The notes beneath the pieces were generated by a model. That model saw nothing but the letters and a program-made list of their open reading frames with translations, searched no databases and was not told the DNA's origin. Of a stretch of 64,000 bases of DNA, positions 19,979 to 29,191 are shown one piece after another; position 1 is the stretch's first letter, and every line of letters starts with the position of its first letter. The DNA lies in assembly GCA_019739215.1 (NCBI GenBank), contig JAHHDR010000001.1, forward strand, positions 1 to 64,000. The letters are read 5' to 3'. The DNA is from Rhizobium sp. GTDB lineage: Bacteria > Pseudomonadota > Alphaproteobacteria > Rhizobiales > Rhizobiaceae. Position numbers and translations under genes: made by a program.

Positions 19979-20923
19979 ATGACCGCCTTCCTGCTGCGCC
20001 GCATAGGCCTGGGCCTGGGCATCCTCTTCATCGTCTCAATCATGCTGTTCCTCATGCTGCACATGATTCCCGGCGACCCCACCGTCGTGGCACTCGGGCC
20101 GCGTTCGACGCCGGAGATGCGCGAAGCATTCCGCGTGATGATGGGCCTCGACCGGCCGCTGGTCGAACAGATCGCCTCCCATCTCGTCCGTCTCTCCGCC
20201 TTCGACCTCGGACAGGACGTCTGGAGCAAGCGGCCAGTCACCGACATCGTTCTGGAAGTTTTGCCGTTCACCCTGGCGCTGGCCTTCACGAGCTTCGCCT
20301 GGGCGATTGTGTCAGGCACCATCCTCGGCTGCACCGCCGTCATCCATCATGGCCGCTGGCCCGATTGGCTGATCGGCGTCTTCTCCGTCGGCATGGTGGC
20401 CGTCCCGTCCTTCGTCGTCGCGCTCTATTCGCTGCTGATCTTCGCCGTCATGCTCAACTGGCTGCCGGCGATAGGCGCGGGCGAACAGGGCGATGTCTGG
20501 AGCCAGGTCCGGGCGCTGATCCTGCCATCCTTCGCCATCGGGCTGGGCTGGGTCGGCTATGTCGCCCGCATCATCCGCGCGGCCATGATCGAGGCGATGG
20601 GCGAGAGCCACATCCGCACCATGCGCGCCTTCGGCGTCAGCGAAAACCGCATCGTCTACGGCTACGCGCTGAAGCAGGCCTTTCTCTCGGCGCTGCCGGT
20701 GATCGCCATCGGCTTCGGCGGACTTCTGACCGGTTCGGTCTTCGCCGAGATCGTCTTCACCCGCCCCGGCCTCGGCAAGCTCACCTATGATGCCGTCATG
20801 TCGCGCAACTACCCCCTCGTCATGGGAACCGTGCTTGTCACCTCCGCGCTCTATGTCACCTGCATGATCGTCGCCGACATCATCGCTGCAGCGCTCGATC
20901 CCCGAATCCGGAGCGCGCTCTGA
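19979..20923 (+). CDS. Dipeptide/oligopeptide-type ABC transporter permease (DppB family)
   Basis: This 314-residue inner-membrane protein has about six membrane segments. The N-terminal MTAFLLRRIGLGLGILFIVS is the usual DppB start. The EAA coupling loop that contacts the ATPases is EAMGESHIRTMRAFGVSENRI near residue 203, and EIVFTRPGLGKLTYDAV near the end is family-typical. It pairs with the next permease. It lies 55 nt after the S15 hydrolase and 1 nt before the next gene. Confidence 0.95.
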   Translation: MTAFLLRRIGLGLGILFIVSIMLFLMLHMIPGDPTVVALGPRSTPEMREAFRVMMGLDRPLVEQIASHLVRLSAFDLGQDVWSKRPVTDIVLEVLPFTLALAFTSFAWAIVSGTILGCTAVIHHGRWPDWLIGVFSVGMVAVPSFVVALYSLLIFAVMLNWLPAIGAGEQGDVWSQVRALILPSFAIGLGWVGYVARIIRAAMIEAMGESHIRTMRAFGVSENRIVYGYALKQAFLSALPVIAIGFGGLLTGSVFAEIVFTRPGLGKLTYDAVMSRNYPLVMGTVLVTSALYVTCMIVADIIAAALDPRIRSAL

Positions 20924-20924
20924 C

Positions 20925-21830
20925 ATGGCAAACGCACTCGAGGGCAGGACAGGCACATCGATACGGGAACCCGGGGCGTGGGGCCGGACCCTGAACGTGC
21001 TGCTCACCGTTCTCTCCACCCCGATCGGCATCATCGGCACGGTCCTGGTGACGGCCATCATCCTCACGGCGGTCTTCGCGCCACAGATCGCGCCCTATCC
21101 GGCAACCGCCATCAACGTGAAGGAACGCCTCGCCGACCCGTCATGGACGCATCTTCTCGGCACCGACCAGCTCGGCCGCGACCTGTTCTCGCGGGTCGTG
21201 ATCGGCACGCGGACAGCAATGAGCGTAGCGCTGACCGCGCTCGCCATCGCGCTGGCCGCCGCCTTGCCGCTCGGCCTGATCGCCGGCTACGGTCCACGCT
21301 GGCTGGACGCGATCATGATCCTGGTCTTCGACAGCCTGAGCTCGCTGCCGATGATCATGTTCGGCCTCGCCATGGTCGTGCTGCTGGGTGCGGGCCTGAG
21401 CACGGTCATCATCGTCATCGTCATCTATTGCGTTCCGAGCTACGCCCGCCTGATCCGCACCCAGACCCTCAGCCTCAAGTCGCGCGACTTCATCAAGGCC
21501 GAGCAGGCGATGAATGCGAGCCTGCCCCGCATCCTCTTCCTGCATCTCCTGCCCAATGTCGTCGGACCGCTTCTCATCCTCGCCTGCCTCGACCTGTCGA
21601 CCATCATCACGCTGGAAGCGGGCCTGTCTTTCCTCGGCCTGGGCGTCAAGCCGCAGATCCCGAGCTGGGGCAACATCCTGAGCGACGGCTTCGCGGTGAT
21701 CCGGAACACGCCCGTCCCCGTCATTGCCGGCGGCCTGCCGCTGATTCTTGCCACCATCGGCTTCACCTTCTTCGGCGAAGCGCTGCGCGACGCGCTCGAT
21801 CCCAAGCTGTCGGGGAAGCGCACGCCATGA
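20925..21830 (+). CDS. Dipeptide/oligopeptide-type ABC transporter permease (DppC family)
   Basis: This 301-residue second permease has an OppC-type N-terminal helix after a short cytoplasmic lead. HLLGTDQLGRDLFSRVVIGTRTAM is the DppC signature. The EAA loop is around SRDFIKAEQAMNASLPRILFLHLLPN, and GLSFLGLGVKPQIPSWG is highly conserved in the family. Its stop overlaps the start of the next ATPase gene (ATGA), showing tight translational coupling. Confidence 0.95.
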   Translation: MANALEGRTGTSIREPGAWGRTLNVLLTVLSTPIGIIGTVLVTAIILTAVFAPQIAPYPATAINVKERLADPSWTHLLGTDQLGRDLFSRVVIGTRTAMSVALTALAIALAAALPLGLIAGYGPRWLDAIMILVFDSLSSLPMIMFGLAMVVLLGAGLSTVIIVIVIYCVPSYARLIRTQTLSLKSRDFIKAEQAMNASLPRILFLHLLPNVVGPLLILACLDLSTIITLEAGLSFLGLGVKPQIPSWGNILSDGFAVIRNTPVPVIAGGLPLILATIGFTFFGEALRDALDPKLSGKRTP

Positions 21831-22720
21831 CCGATGCGGTTCTCGACCTCGGCAATGTCTCGGTCACCTATAGCGGCGTCGCCAGGGCGGTTGCCGATGT
21901 CAGTCTGACGGTCCGGCCGGGCGAAGTCGTCGGCCTGATCGGCGAGAGCGGTTCGGGGAAATCGACGCTGGCCCATTCCATCCTCGGCCTCCTTCCGCCC
22001 GGCGCCGCGGTCAGCGGCGATCACATGCGGCTCGCCGGAACCGACATCCTCACGGCATCGGCGCGGGATATCGCGGCCTTGCGCGGGCCCGCCGCGGCGA
22101 TGGTGTTCCAGAATCCGATGGCGACATTCAGCCCGCTTCACACCATCGGCAGCCAGCTCACCGACTTCCTCTGGCGCGACCGCGCGTCGAGCCGGCGCGA
22201 CAAGCGGTTGCGGATCATCGAGGCACTGGCGGAAGCCGGCATTTCCGATCCGCAGGCGCGTTTCGATGCCTATCCGTTCGAACTCTCGGGCGGCATGCTC
22301 CAGCGCGTCTCGATCGCCGCAGCCCTTCTGATGAAGCCCGCGCTGCTGATCGCCGACGAGCCGACCACGGCACTCGACGTCACCATGGAAGCGCAGATCC
22401 TGCATCTGATGCGCCAGCTCAGGGCCAGGACGGGTGTGGCGGTCCTGATGATCTCGCACCAGCTCGGTGTCATCGCCGAGATCTGCGATCGCGTCGCGGT
22501 CATGTATGCCGGGCGGATTGTCGAGCAGGGGAAGGTCGAAGCGATCTTCGCCGATCCGCAGCATCCCTACACAAGGGCGCTGCTCGCCTGCGAATTGTCG
22601 CTGGTCGAAAGCGGCGCGACACGTCTTCCCGTCATCGATTGGCAGGAAGCCGGACGAGCGTCCGAGCAGGATGGCGTCGACACCCCCGCACGGCCGGCCT
22701 CATTGGGAGACGCGGCATGA
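21827..22720 (+). CDS. Dipeptide-type ABC transporter ATP-binding protein (DppD family)
   Basis: This 297-residue ATPase has Walker A GESGSGKST, the Q-loop MVFQNP, signature LSGGM near residue 150, Walker B LLIADEPTTALD and the switch histidine in ISHQLG. The signature is LSGGMLQR, the form usual in DppD/OppD. The oligopeptide C-terminal motif PQHPYTRALL is present, but the tail lacks the cysteine-rich iron-sulphur motif seen in some DppD proteins. It forms a heterodimer with the next gene product, whose start overlaps it by four bases. Confidence 0.95.
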   Translation: MTDAVLDLGNVSVTYSGVARAVADVSLTVRPGEVVGLIGESGSGKSTLAHSILGLLPPGAAVSGDHMRLAGTDILTASARDIAALRGPAAAMVFQNPMATFSPLHTIGSQLTDFLWRDRASSRRDKRLRIIEALAEAGISDPQARFDAYPFELSGGMLQRVSIAAALLMKPALLIADEPTTALDVTMEAQILHLMRQLRARTGVAVLMISHQLGVIAEICDRVAVMYAGRIVEQGKVEAIFADPQHPYTRALLACELSLVESGATRLPVIDWQEAGRASEQDGVDTPARPASLGDAA

Positions 22721-23730
22721 GCAACCGGGCCGTCATTGAATCCCGCGCGCTCTCGGTCTCCGTGCCGCGTCGCGGTGGCCTGCCCTTCATCGGCCGGCCC
22801 GCTCTCGACATCGTCGTCGAGGTCTCGCTTGCCATTCAACCCGGCGAGATCGTCTGTCTGGTCGGTGAGAGCGGTTCGGGGAAATCCACCTTCGGCAGGT
22901 CGCTCGTCGGCCTCATGAAGCCGTCGGCCGGCGAGATCCATCTGGAAGGAGAAATGCTCCCCGACCATTCGAGCCGCAGCTTCGCCCGTGTGCGCCGCTC
23001 CGCCTCCCTCTTGTTCCAGGACCCCGTGACATCCTTCGATCCACGTCAGCGCATTCGCTCGATCATTGCCGAGCCACGACGCATCGCCGGGCGAGGTGAC
23101 GTCTCGAGCGCCGCGATCGAAAACCTCGCCGCCAGCGCCGGACTGGTGCCCGACCTTCTGAACCGTTTTCCGCACGGCCTCTCGGGCGGGCAGGCGCGAC
23201 GGGCCGCCGTGGCCCGTGCGCTGTCTGTGGTTCCCAAGGTTATCATCGCCGATGAACCGACCGCCGGGCTCGATCTCTCGGTGCAGGCAGGCGTCCTCAA
23301 CCTGTTTCTCGACATCCGCGACACGCATCGCACCGGCTTCCTCATCATCACCCACAATCTTGCCGTCGCGCGCCATGTCTCGAACCGCGTGGCCATCATG
23401 TATCTCGGTCGCATCGTCGAGGCGGGCCCGACTGCCGAGATCTTCCGCGCGCCCAGGCATCCTTACACCGCAGCGCTGCTGGCCTCGGAGCCGATCCCGG
23501 ACCCCCGCCGGCGGCGCACCGAGCCGCCGGTGGTCGGAGAAGTGCCGTCGGTGGTCAACCGTCCGTCCGGCTGCGAATTCCACCCCCGCTGTCCGTTGGC
23601 GCGCGAGCGCTGCCGCAGCGAAGCGCCCACGCAAACCGCCATCGCGCCGGATCACGTGATCCGATGCCATTTTCCGCTCGAGGCCACGCAGACTGAACGC
23701 GCTGAATCCAACACAGCCACATCACGATAG
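22717..23730 (+). CDS. Dipeptide-type ABC transporter ATP-binding protein (DppF family)
   Basis: This 337-residue partner ATPase has Walker A GESGSGKST, Q-loop LLFQDP, signature LSGGQARR and Walker B VIIADEPTAGLD. The switch histidine is in ITHNLA. The oligopeptide C-terminal region has HPYTAALL and the cysteines GCEFHPRCPLARERC, with a further Cys at IRCHF; this matches the four-cysteine motif that binds a 4Fe-4S cluster in related Dpp ATPases. The first ATPase lacks it. The gene lies 13 nt before the binding-protein gene. Confidence 0.95.
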   Translation: MSNRAVIESRALSVSVPRRGGLPFIGRPALDIVVEVSLAIQPGEIVCLVGESGSGKSTFGRSLVGLMKPSAGEIHLEGEMLPDHSSRSFARVRRSASLLFQDPVTSFDPRQRIRSIIAEPRRIAGRGDVSSAAIENLAASAGLVPDLLNRFPHGLSGGQARRAAVARALSVVPKVIIADEPTAGLDLSVQAGVLNLFLDIRDTHRTGFLIITHNLAVARHVSNRVAIMYLGRIVEAGPTAEIFRAPRHPYTAALLASEPIPDPRRRRTEPPVVGEVPSVVNRPSGCEFHPRCPLARERCRSEAPTQTAIAPDHVIRCHFPLEATQTERAESNTATSR

Positions 23731-23743
23731 AAGAGGGACAGAC

Positions 23744-25300
23744 ATGACCAGTTTTCCGATGAATCGCAGGCATTTCCTCTCCACCAGCGCCGCCGCGGCA
23801 GCCGCTTTTTCCATGCGGCCGGGGCTCAGCTATGCCGCCGAAGGTGATACGCTCATCATTCGGGGCGCATCCGACATCGAGGTCCTCGACCCGGCGTTCC
23901 AGAACGGACTGCTCGAGGAGGAGGTCGGTCGCGCGCTGTTTGTGTCGCTCAACCGCCTCGGCGACGTGCGCGGCGGCACCAAGCTCGAACTCTATGGCGC
24001 CAGGGAACTCAAGCAGATCTCGCCCACCGAGATCGGCTTTGAACTGCACGACTGGCTGGAATGGACCGGCGGCCATGGCAAGGTGACGGCCGAAGACGTC
24101 AAGTTTTCCTTCGAGCGGGTCAAGGATCCCGCCAACGCATCGGCCTGGGCCTATGCGTTCGACGCCATGGACAAGGTCGAGGTGACTGGCGAGCGCACCG
24201 GCATCATCCGGCTCACAGGACCGTCGGCGCCGTTCTGGGTCACCACCCTGCCCTACTACATGGGCCATATCGTCTGCAAAACTGCGGTCGAGAAAGCCGG
24301 CGGCAAATTCACGACCGACGTGCCGGCGAGTTGCGGCCCCTACCTCATCGAAAAATGGACGCCGAAGCAAAACCTGGAACTGGCGCTCAATCCCGGCTGG
24401 AAGGGTGAGGCCCCGGCCTTCTCAAAGGTCCGTTTCGAGATCGTCACGGACGACGAGTCCGCGGCACTCGCCTATGAATCCAAGGCGATCAACTATTCCA
24501 AGATCAGCCTCAACACCCTCGCCACCTATGTCGACAAGCTGCCCGACGATTCCGAGCTGATCACCATGGACGGCAACCGCTTCCTCTGGCTCGCCATCAA
24601 CGTCAACAACCCGAAGTTCAAGGACGAGAAGGTCCGCCGTGCGATCCAGCATGCCATCGACGTCGAGCAGGTCATGCAGGGCAGCTATTCCGGCCTCGCC
24701 AAGGCCGCGACCGGCGTCATCCCGCCCGGCATGCCGGGCCACCGCGATGCGATCCTCTATCCGGCCGATCTGGAAAAGGCCCAGGCGCTGCTCGACGAGG
24801 CCGGCGTATCCGGCCTCACCCTCGAACTCGCCTGCCAGAATGACAAGACCAGCCAGTTGACCTGCCAGATCGTGCAGGCGCTGCTGGCCCAGGTCGGCGT
24901 GACCGTCGATATCAAGGCGCTCGACGATGGCGTCTACTGGACGATCGGCGACAAGAATTCCGGCGACGGCTGGAAGAACCTCGATATCGTGCTGATGAAT
25001 TTCGCCGGCGGCGTCGACCCGTCGGAGAACCTGACCTGGTTCCGCCCCGCACAGATCGGCGTCTATAACTGGTCGCAGTTCGACAGCCCGGAATTCGAGA
25101 CGCTCTATCAGCAGGGCATGGCCGAGACCGATCCGGCCAAGCGTGATGTGATCTACAAGAAGATGCAGGACCTGATGGAGGAATCGGGCGGTTTCGTCTT
25201 CATCACCCACGAAACCTTCGCCGCCGTGACCCGCAAGAGCCTCAAGCCGGTCATCCTTGCCGACGGCTATCTCGACGTGACGCGCTTCGGCAAGGGCTGA
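23744..25300 (+). CDS. Periplasmic peptide-type substrate-binding protein (SBP family 5)
   Basis: This 518-residue protein has a Tat-like leader: MNRRHFLS with a twin arginine, an alanine-rich core, and a probable AxA-type cut before AEGDTLIIRG. The family 5 fold is shown by DIEVLDPAFQNGLLEEEV and by VTAEDVKFSFERVKDP near residue 115. Tat export would mean that the protein folds before export. It is the last gene of the hydrolase-permease-permease-ATPase-ATPase-SBP operon, and it captures the ligand for that importer. The ligand is probably a peptide or peptide-like amide; this cannot be read from sequence. Confidence 0.94.
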   Translation: MTSFPMNRRHFLSTSAAAAAAFSMRPGLSYAAEGDTLIIRGASDIEVLDPAFQNGLLEEEVGRALFVSLNRLGDVRGGTKLELYGARELKQISPTEIGFELHDWLEWTGGHGKVTAEDVKFSFERVKDPANASAWAYAFDAMDKVEVTGERTGIIRLTGPSAPFWVTTLPYYMGHIVCKTAVEKAGGKFTTDVPASCGPYLIEKWTPKQNLELALNPGWKGEAPAFSKVRFEIVTDDESAALAYESKAINYSKISLNTLATYVDKLPDDSELITMDGNRFLWLAINVNNPKFKDEKVRRAIQHAIDVEQVMQGSYSGLAKAATGVIPPGMPGHRDAILYPADLEKAQALLDEAGVSGLTLELACQNDKTSQLTCQIVQALLAQVGVTVDIKALDDGVYWTIGDKNSGDGWKNLDIVLMNFAGGVDPSENLTWFRPAQIGVYNWSQFDSPEFETLYQQGMAETDPAKRDVIYKKMQDLMEESGGFVFITHETFAAVTRKSLKPVILADGYLDVTRFGKG

Positions 25301-25418
25301 GGCCGATTGCGGGACCGGATGCCAGCCCTGAGGGCGGTGTCCGGCGCCCCTCGGTTCGGCACCGGCATGAGCAAGTCATTTGAACGGGTGCGGGCTCTCA
25401 GCCCGCCTCGGCAGCGGG

Positions 25419-26024
25419 TCAGGATCCCGCGTGTCCGAACTGGCCAAAGATCAGGGAGGCCATGTCCAGCGGCCTGCCGCCACCGCTGACATCGGGCAGT
25501 TTCTTGTCGATCAGCAGATGGGCTTCGCCATGGATCTGCGACCAGACCAGGCCGGCGAGCGCGCGCTGCTCCTGTTCCGTCTTCAACCCGAGATGCGCCG
25601 CCGCCGGCGCGCTCAGGTCGAGCAACTGCCGCCATGCCGCGTCGGCGGCGCCGCAGAGTGCTTCGGCCGTCCAGTCCAGCAGCCCGGAATTGAACATCAG
25701 CCGCAGCACATGGGGATGCTCGCTCGCAAACTGGATATAGCCGCGCCGCGCCGCCCGCAGCATCTCGGCGCCCTCGTCCGGCGCGCGTGCGAGTTGTTCG
25801 CCGATCGTCCGCACGAAGGTCTCGAAACCCCAGATCGCCATGGCATTGTAGAGGTGTCGCATCGACGGAAAATGGTGTTCCGGCGCGGCATGGGACACGC
25901 CGACGCTCGCGGCGATCCGGCGCATGGAAAGCTGTTCGAGCCCGGTCTCCTCCACCATGATCAGGGCCGCGTGCAGCAGCGCGTTTCTAAGATCGCCGTG
26001 ATGGTAGGTCGTCTTTCTTGGCAT
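25419..26024 (-). CDS. TetR/AcrR-family transcriptional regulator
   Basis: This 201-residue repressor has the N-terminal helix-turn-helix TTYHHGDLRNALLHAALIMVEETG...SMRRIAASVGVSHAAPEHHFPS in residues 4-52. The C-terminal ligand domain has the WHG-type motif LVWSQIHGEAHLL. It is divergent from two membrane-protein genes, and two candidate operators lie between them, so it probably controls both and itself. Its -10 box ends only six bases before the ATG, so the mRNA may be leaderless. Confidence 0.92.
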   Translation of the reverse strand: MPRKTTYHHGDLRNALLHAALIMVEETGLEQLSMRRIAASVGVSHAAPEHHFPSMRHLYNAMAIWGFETFVRTIGEQLARAPDEGAEMLRAARRGYIQFASEHPHVLRLMFNSGLLDWTAEALCGAADAAWRQLLDLSAPAAAHLGLKTEQEQRALAGLVWSQIHGEAHLLIDKKLPDVSGGGRPLDMASLIFGQFGHAGS

Positions 26025-26029
26025 GCGCC

Positions 26030-26058
26030 TGCATAGCGCCGCCGATGCCGCATGTCAA
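26030..26058 (-). promoter_or_regulatory. Promoter of the tetR gene, predicted leaderless transcript
   Basis: On the minus strand TTGACA (26053-26058), exactly 17 nt, TATGCA (26030-26035). The predicted start is at or next to the ATG at 26024. Confidence 0.6.
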
Positions 26059-26062
26059 AACC

Positions 26063-26118
26063 ATCTTGACGCCGACAAGATTATGAGTCAATTCTTATCC
26101 TGTCACTGTCAAGATAAG
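26063..26118. promoter_or_regulatory. Paired candidate TetR operators
   Basis: Two dyads share the half-site TCAAGAT. The first, at 26063-26081, is ATCTTG N7 CAAGAT. The second, at 26094-26118, has arms CTTATC and GATAAG around an imperfect TGTCA core. Both lie between the tetR and ABA4-like genes. Confidence 0.5.
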
Positions 26119-26127
26119 GGCTCGGGA

Positions 26128-26565
26128 ATGACGTTTGAACAGGGCTTCTCCCTGGCCAGCACGCTCGCAATGTCCGGCTGGGCGGCACTCATCCTCCTTC
26201 CGCGATGGCCGGCACTCGTGCTGCTCCTGCGGATCGGCGTCGTCGGACTGCTCTCCCTGGCCTACGCCGTCCTCATCTTCGTCCATTTTTTCCGCATCGA
26301 CGGTGGCGGCTTCGGCTCGATTGCCGAGGTCCGGCTGCTGTTCCTGTCGGATGGCGGCCTTCTCGCCGGCTGGATCCACTACCTCGCCTTCGATCTTTTC
26401 GTCGGCCTCTGGATTGCCCAACAGGCCGATCGCGCCGCCGTGAGCAGGCTGCTCCAGGCTCCCATTCTCGTTGCAACCTTCATGTTCGGACCCATCGGCC
26501 TGCTGATGTACTATGCGACACGCGGCGTGCAGCTGGTCCCGACACCCAATTCGGCAGGGAACTGA
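26128..26565 (+). CDS. ABA4-like (DUF4281) membrane protein
   Basis: This 145-residue protein has four membrane segments, about 8-26, 30-53, 85-104 and 112-133. The motif GGWIHYLAFDLFVGLW-like region (GWIHYLAFDLFVGLWIAQQA) and FGPIGLLMYYATR near the C-terminus are characteristic of ABA4/DUF4281 proteins. In plants ABA4 takes part in neoxanthin formation; the bacterial function is unknown. The ATG at 26128 is chosen because the longer reading frame would run through the operator region. It is two bases upstream of the next gene and opposite tetR. Confidence 0.85.
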   Translation: MTFEQGFSLASTLAMSGWAALILLPRWPALVLLLRIGVVGLLSLAYAVLIFVHFFRIDGGGFGSIAEVRLLFLSDGGLLAGWIHYLAFDLFVGLWIAQQADRAAVSRLLQAPILVATFMFGPIGLLMYYATRGVQLVPTPNSAGN

Positions 26566-26567
26566 TC

Positions 26568-27419
26568 ATGGCCACGATGGAAGCAATCCTGCCACGCAGC
26601 GCGACATCTGCACCGGTCGACCCGACCAGCCTGGCGCGCCGCGTCGAACAGACCATGCTCGCCGCGCTCGGCATTCAGTTCGCCTTTCTCATGCCCAGCG
26701 TGGCAGCCTATCTGATCGACGAGCGATTGCTGTACGGCATCAGCGTCTGGTCCAAGCCGATCAAGTTCCAGCTCTCGCTTATCCTGCTCTACCTCACCCT
26801 GCTTTGGCTCCTTCCCCTGATCGATGCCCGGACCCGGGGCGGCCGCGTGGCGCGCGCCACAACCGTCGTCCTCGCCGTCGCCACCACACTGGAAATTGCC
26901 TACATCACCCTTCAGGCTGCCCGCGGGACGGCCTCTCACTTCAACACAGGCACGCCCCGGGAGGCGATGCTGTACCAGCTCATGGGCCTCGGCGCCGTCG
27001 CCATCGTCGTCGCAGCCTTCGTCTTCGGCTACCTGATCTTGCGCCATGGCCGAGCCGGGACCGGCGACGGCTTTCGGCTGGGCGCCGCCGCGGGCCTGAT
27101 GCTGGGCGCCGTGCTCACCCTCGTCACGGCAGGCATCCTGGCCAGCGGCGCGATCGATGGCGCCGGCCACTGGGTCGGCGGCGATCGCAGCGATGCCGGC
27201 GGTCTGTTCCTGCTGGGATGGTCGCGCACCGGCGGCGATCTGCGCGTACCGCATTTCTTCGCCACCCACATCATGCAGGCACTGCCGCTGCTCGGGCTGT
27301 TGCTCGACCGGTTCAGGCCGGGGGCGGCGCGAACCGGCCTGGCGATCGGCGCTGTCCTGTCCATCCTGGTGGTGGCGGCAACCCTGCTGCAGGCTGTTTC
27401 CGGCAGACCGTTTCTGTGA
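26568..27419 (+). CDS. Integral membrane protein of unknown function
   Basis: This 283-residue protein has seven likely membrane segments. WSKPIKFQLSLILLYLTLLWLLPL near residue 65 is striking, and two polar loops follow, including ITLQAARGTASHFNTGTPREA and RVPHFFATHIMQALPLLGLL, with conserved-looking histidines. I recognise similar proteins only as hypothetical. It follows the ABA4-like gene by two bases (TGATCATG), so the two are coexpressed and likely work together under the TetR regulator. Confidence 0.82.
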   Translation: MATMEAILPRSATSAPVDPTSLARRVEQTMLAALGIQFAFLMPSVAAYLIDERLLYGISVWSKPIKFQLSLILLYLTLLWLLPLIDARTRGGRVARATTVVLAVATTLEIAYITLQAARGTASHFNTGTPREAMLYQLMGLGAVAIVVAAFVFGYLILRHGRAGTGDGFRLGAAAGLMLGAVLTLVTAGILASGAIDGAGHWVGGDRSDAGGLFLLGWSRTGGDLRVPHFFATHIMQALPLLGLLLDRFRPGAARTGLAIGAVLSILVVAATLLQAVSGRPFL

Positions 27420-27538
27420 GCGCAGGTCTACCAGCGCAATGGCGCCAATGGGCGAATTAATTTCGCCGGCGAATGAACGTTTTTGTTCAGGATGTGCTAG
27501 ATTGCACGTCCATTCTGAATAGGAGTCGTTCTTCGCCG

Positions 27539-29191
27539 ATGGAATCCCTCGTCGTCATGATCAACCTGTTTGGCGCCGTGGCCCTGCTGCTCTTCGGTCT
27601 TGCGCAGGTGCGGGATGGCGCCATGCGGGCACTCGGCGTCCGGCTTCGCAGCGGGCTTGCCAGCAGCACGCGCGGAGGCCTGCGCTCGTTCGTGTCGGGC
27701 TTCTCGGCGACAATCGCGCTGCAGAGTTCCACCGCAACCGCGCTGATGGTGGCTTCCTTCGTGGAGCGTGATCTCATTGTCCCCGCCATGGCGCAGGTCG
27801 TCCTGCTCGGCGCCAATGTCGGGACGGCCGTCACCGCCTGGATCGTGTCGACCGGCATCGAGTGGATCTCGCCGCTCCTCATCCTTATCGGCATTGTCCT
27901 GTACCGGCGCGCGACGACGGCGCTGAAGGGTGCCGGCACGGCCATGATCGGCGTCGGCCTGATGCTGCTCTCGCTCCATCTTCTCGGCCTTGCAACAGAG
28001 CCAGTCCGGGGGTCCCCGGCACTCGGCGCCTTCATCCGGCTCCTCGACAATGCCTGGGTCGTGGCGATGGTGTTTTCGGCCATCCTGGCCGTTCTGTCCT
28101 CGTCGAGCCTCGCGGTGGTTATCCTGGTGGTCTCGATTGCCGCCACCGGCGCGCTGTCGCCCGGCCTGACGGTCGCCCTCATTCTCGGCGCCAATCTCGG
28201 CGGCGCCGTGCCGCCTGTGCTGTCGACGCTCTCCGCCCCGGCCGCCGCGCGCCGGGTCACCATCGGCAACCTCATTGTCAGGGGAATCGGGTGCCTGGTC
28301 ATGCTGCCCTTTGCCGGCCATCTCGGCGGGCTGCTGCTGGCCATGCCCTTCTCCCCGGCGGCAATGCCGGTGGATGCCCATCTCGCCTTCAACATCCTGC
28401 TCGCCATCGTGGCCTGGCCGTTCGCGGGTCTCTTGAGCCGCCTCATGGCGCGGTTGATCGCCGACGACCCCAAGGGCGACGACGGCCCGCGCTTCCTCGA
28501 CGTCCAGGCGCTCGACACGCCCGTGGTCGCGCTCGCCAGCGCCACGCGGGAAGTTCTCGGCATCGGCGACATCATCGAGAAGATGCTGATCCGGTGCCAG
28601 AAGGCGTTCTCGACCAACGATCTCGCCCCACTCAAGGAAGTCGCGTCTCTGGAGAAGCAGGTCGATCGGCTGCAGCAGGAGGTCAAGCTGTACCTCTCCC
28701 GCCTCGGCCGCGACACCGGCGCCACCAATGATCGCCGCTCGATCGCCATCATCGAATATGCGATCAACCTTGAACATATCGGCGACATCATCGAGAAGGG
28801 TCTGGTCGAACAGACCACGAAGAAGATCACCAAGGGACTGGCCTTTTCCGACGACGGGTTCCAGGAACTCCGAAACCTGTTCGACCTGACGATCGAGAAC
28901 CTGCGGATCGGCCAGACCATCTTCGTCACCGGCGACGAGGCGCTCGCCCGCCAGCTCATGGAGGTCAAGGTCAGCGTCCGCCGCCTTGAGAAACAATCCT
29001 CCGGCCGCCATCTCGAACGGCTGCGCGACGGACGCGCGGACAGCCTCCAGACCAGCTCGCTTCACCTCGACATGCTGCGCGACCTCAAGCGCATCAACGC
29101 GCACATCGTCTCGGTGGCGCACCCGATCCTGGACGAGGGCGGCCTGCTCATCGAAAGCCGGTTGCGCAGTGGCACCGGAAGTGAAGTCTGA
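27539..29191 (+). CDS. Na/Pi-cotransporter family protein with PhoU-like tail
   Basis: This 550-residue protein has two Na_Pi_cotrans repeats in its first 300 residues. Each has the QSST motif or a relative: SATIALQSSTATALMV in repeat 1 and AVLSSSSLAVVILVV in repeat 2. A cytoplasmic PhoU-like helical domain from about residue 335 follows, with EVLGIGDIIEKMLIRCQKAF and EYAINLEHIGDIIEKG. Bacterial relatives are linked to phosphate efflux or uptake and sodium. The ATG at 27539 has AGGAG upstream at a long 13-nt distance; an in-frame upstream ATG at 27473 lacks any ribosome-binding site. It is monocistronic. Confidence 0.9.
   Translation: MESLVVMINLFGAVALLLFGLAQVRDGAMRALGVRLRSGLASSTRGGLRSFVSGFSATIALQSSTATALMVASFVERDLIVPAMAQVVLLGANVGTAVTAWIVSTGIEWISPLLILIGIVLYRRATTALKGAGTAMIGVGLMLLSLHLLGLATEPVRGSPALGAFIRLLDNAWVVAMVFSAILAVLSSSSLAVVILVVSIAATGALSPGLTVALILGANLGGAVPPVLSTLSAPAAARRVTIGNLIVRGIGCLVMLPFAGHLGGLLLAMPFSPAAMPVDAHLAFNILLAIVAWPFAGLLSRLMARLIADDPKGDDGPRFLDVQALDTPVVALASATREVLGIGDIIEKMLIRCQKAFSTNDLAPLKEVASLEKQVDRLQQEVKLYLSRLGRDTGATNDRRSIAIIEYAINLEHIGDIIEKGLVEQTTKKITKGLAFSDDGFQELRNLFDLTIENLRIGQTIFVTGDEALARQLMEVKVSVRRLEKQSSGRHLERLRDGRADSLQTSSLHLDMLRDLKRINAHIVSVAHPILDEGGLLIESRLRSGTGSEV

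Noticed and set aside
25380..26036. 218-residue plus-strand open frame over the TetR gene
   Set aside because: It lies opposite a clear TetR domain and extends into the operator region without any homology-like motif.
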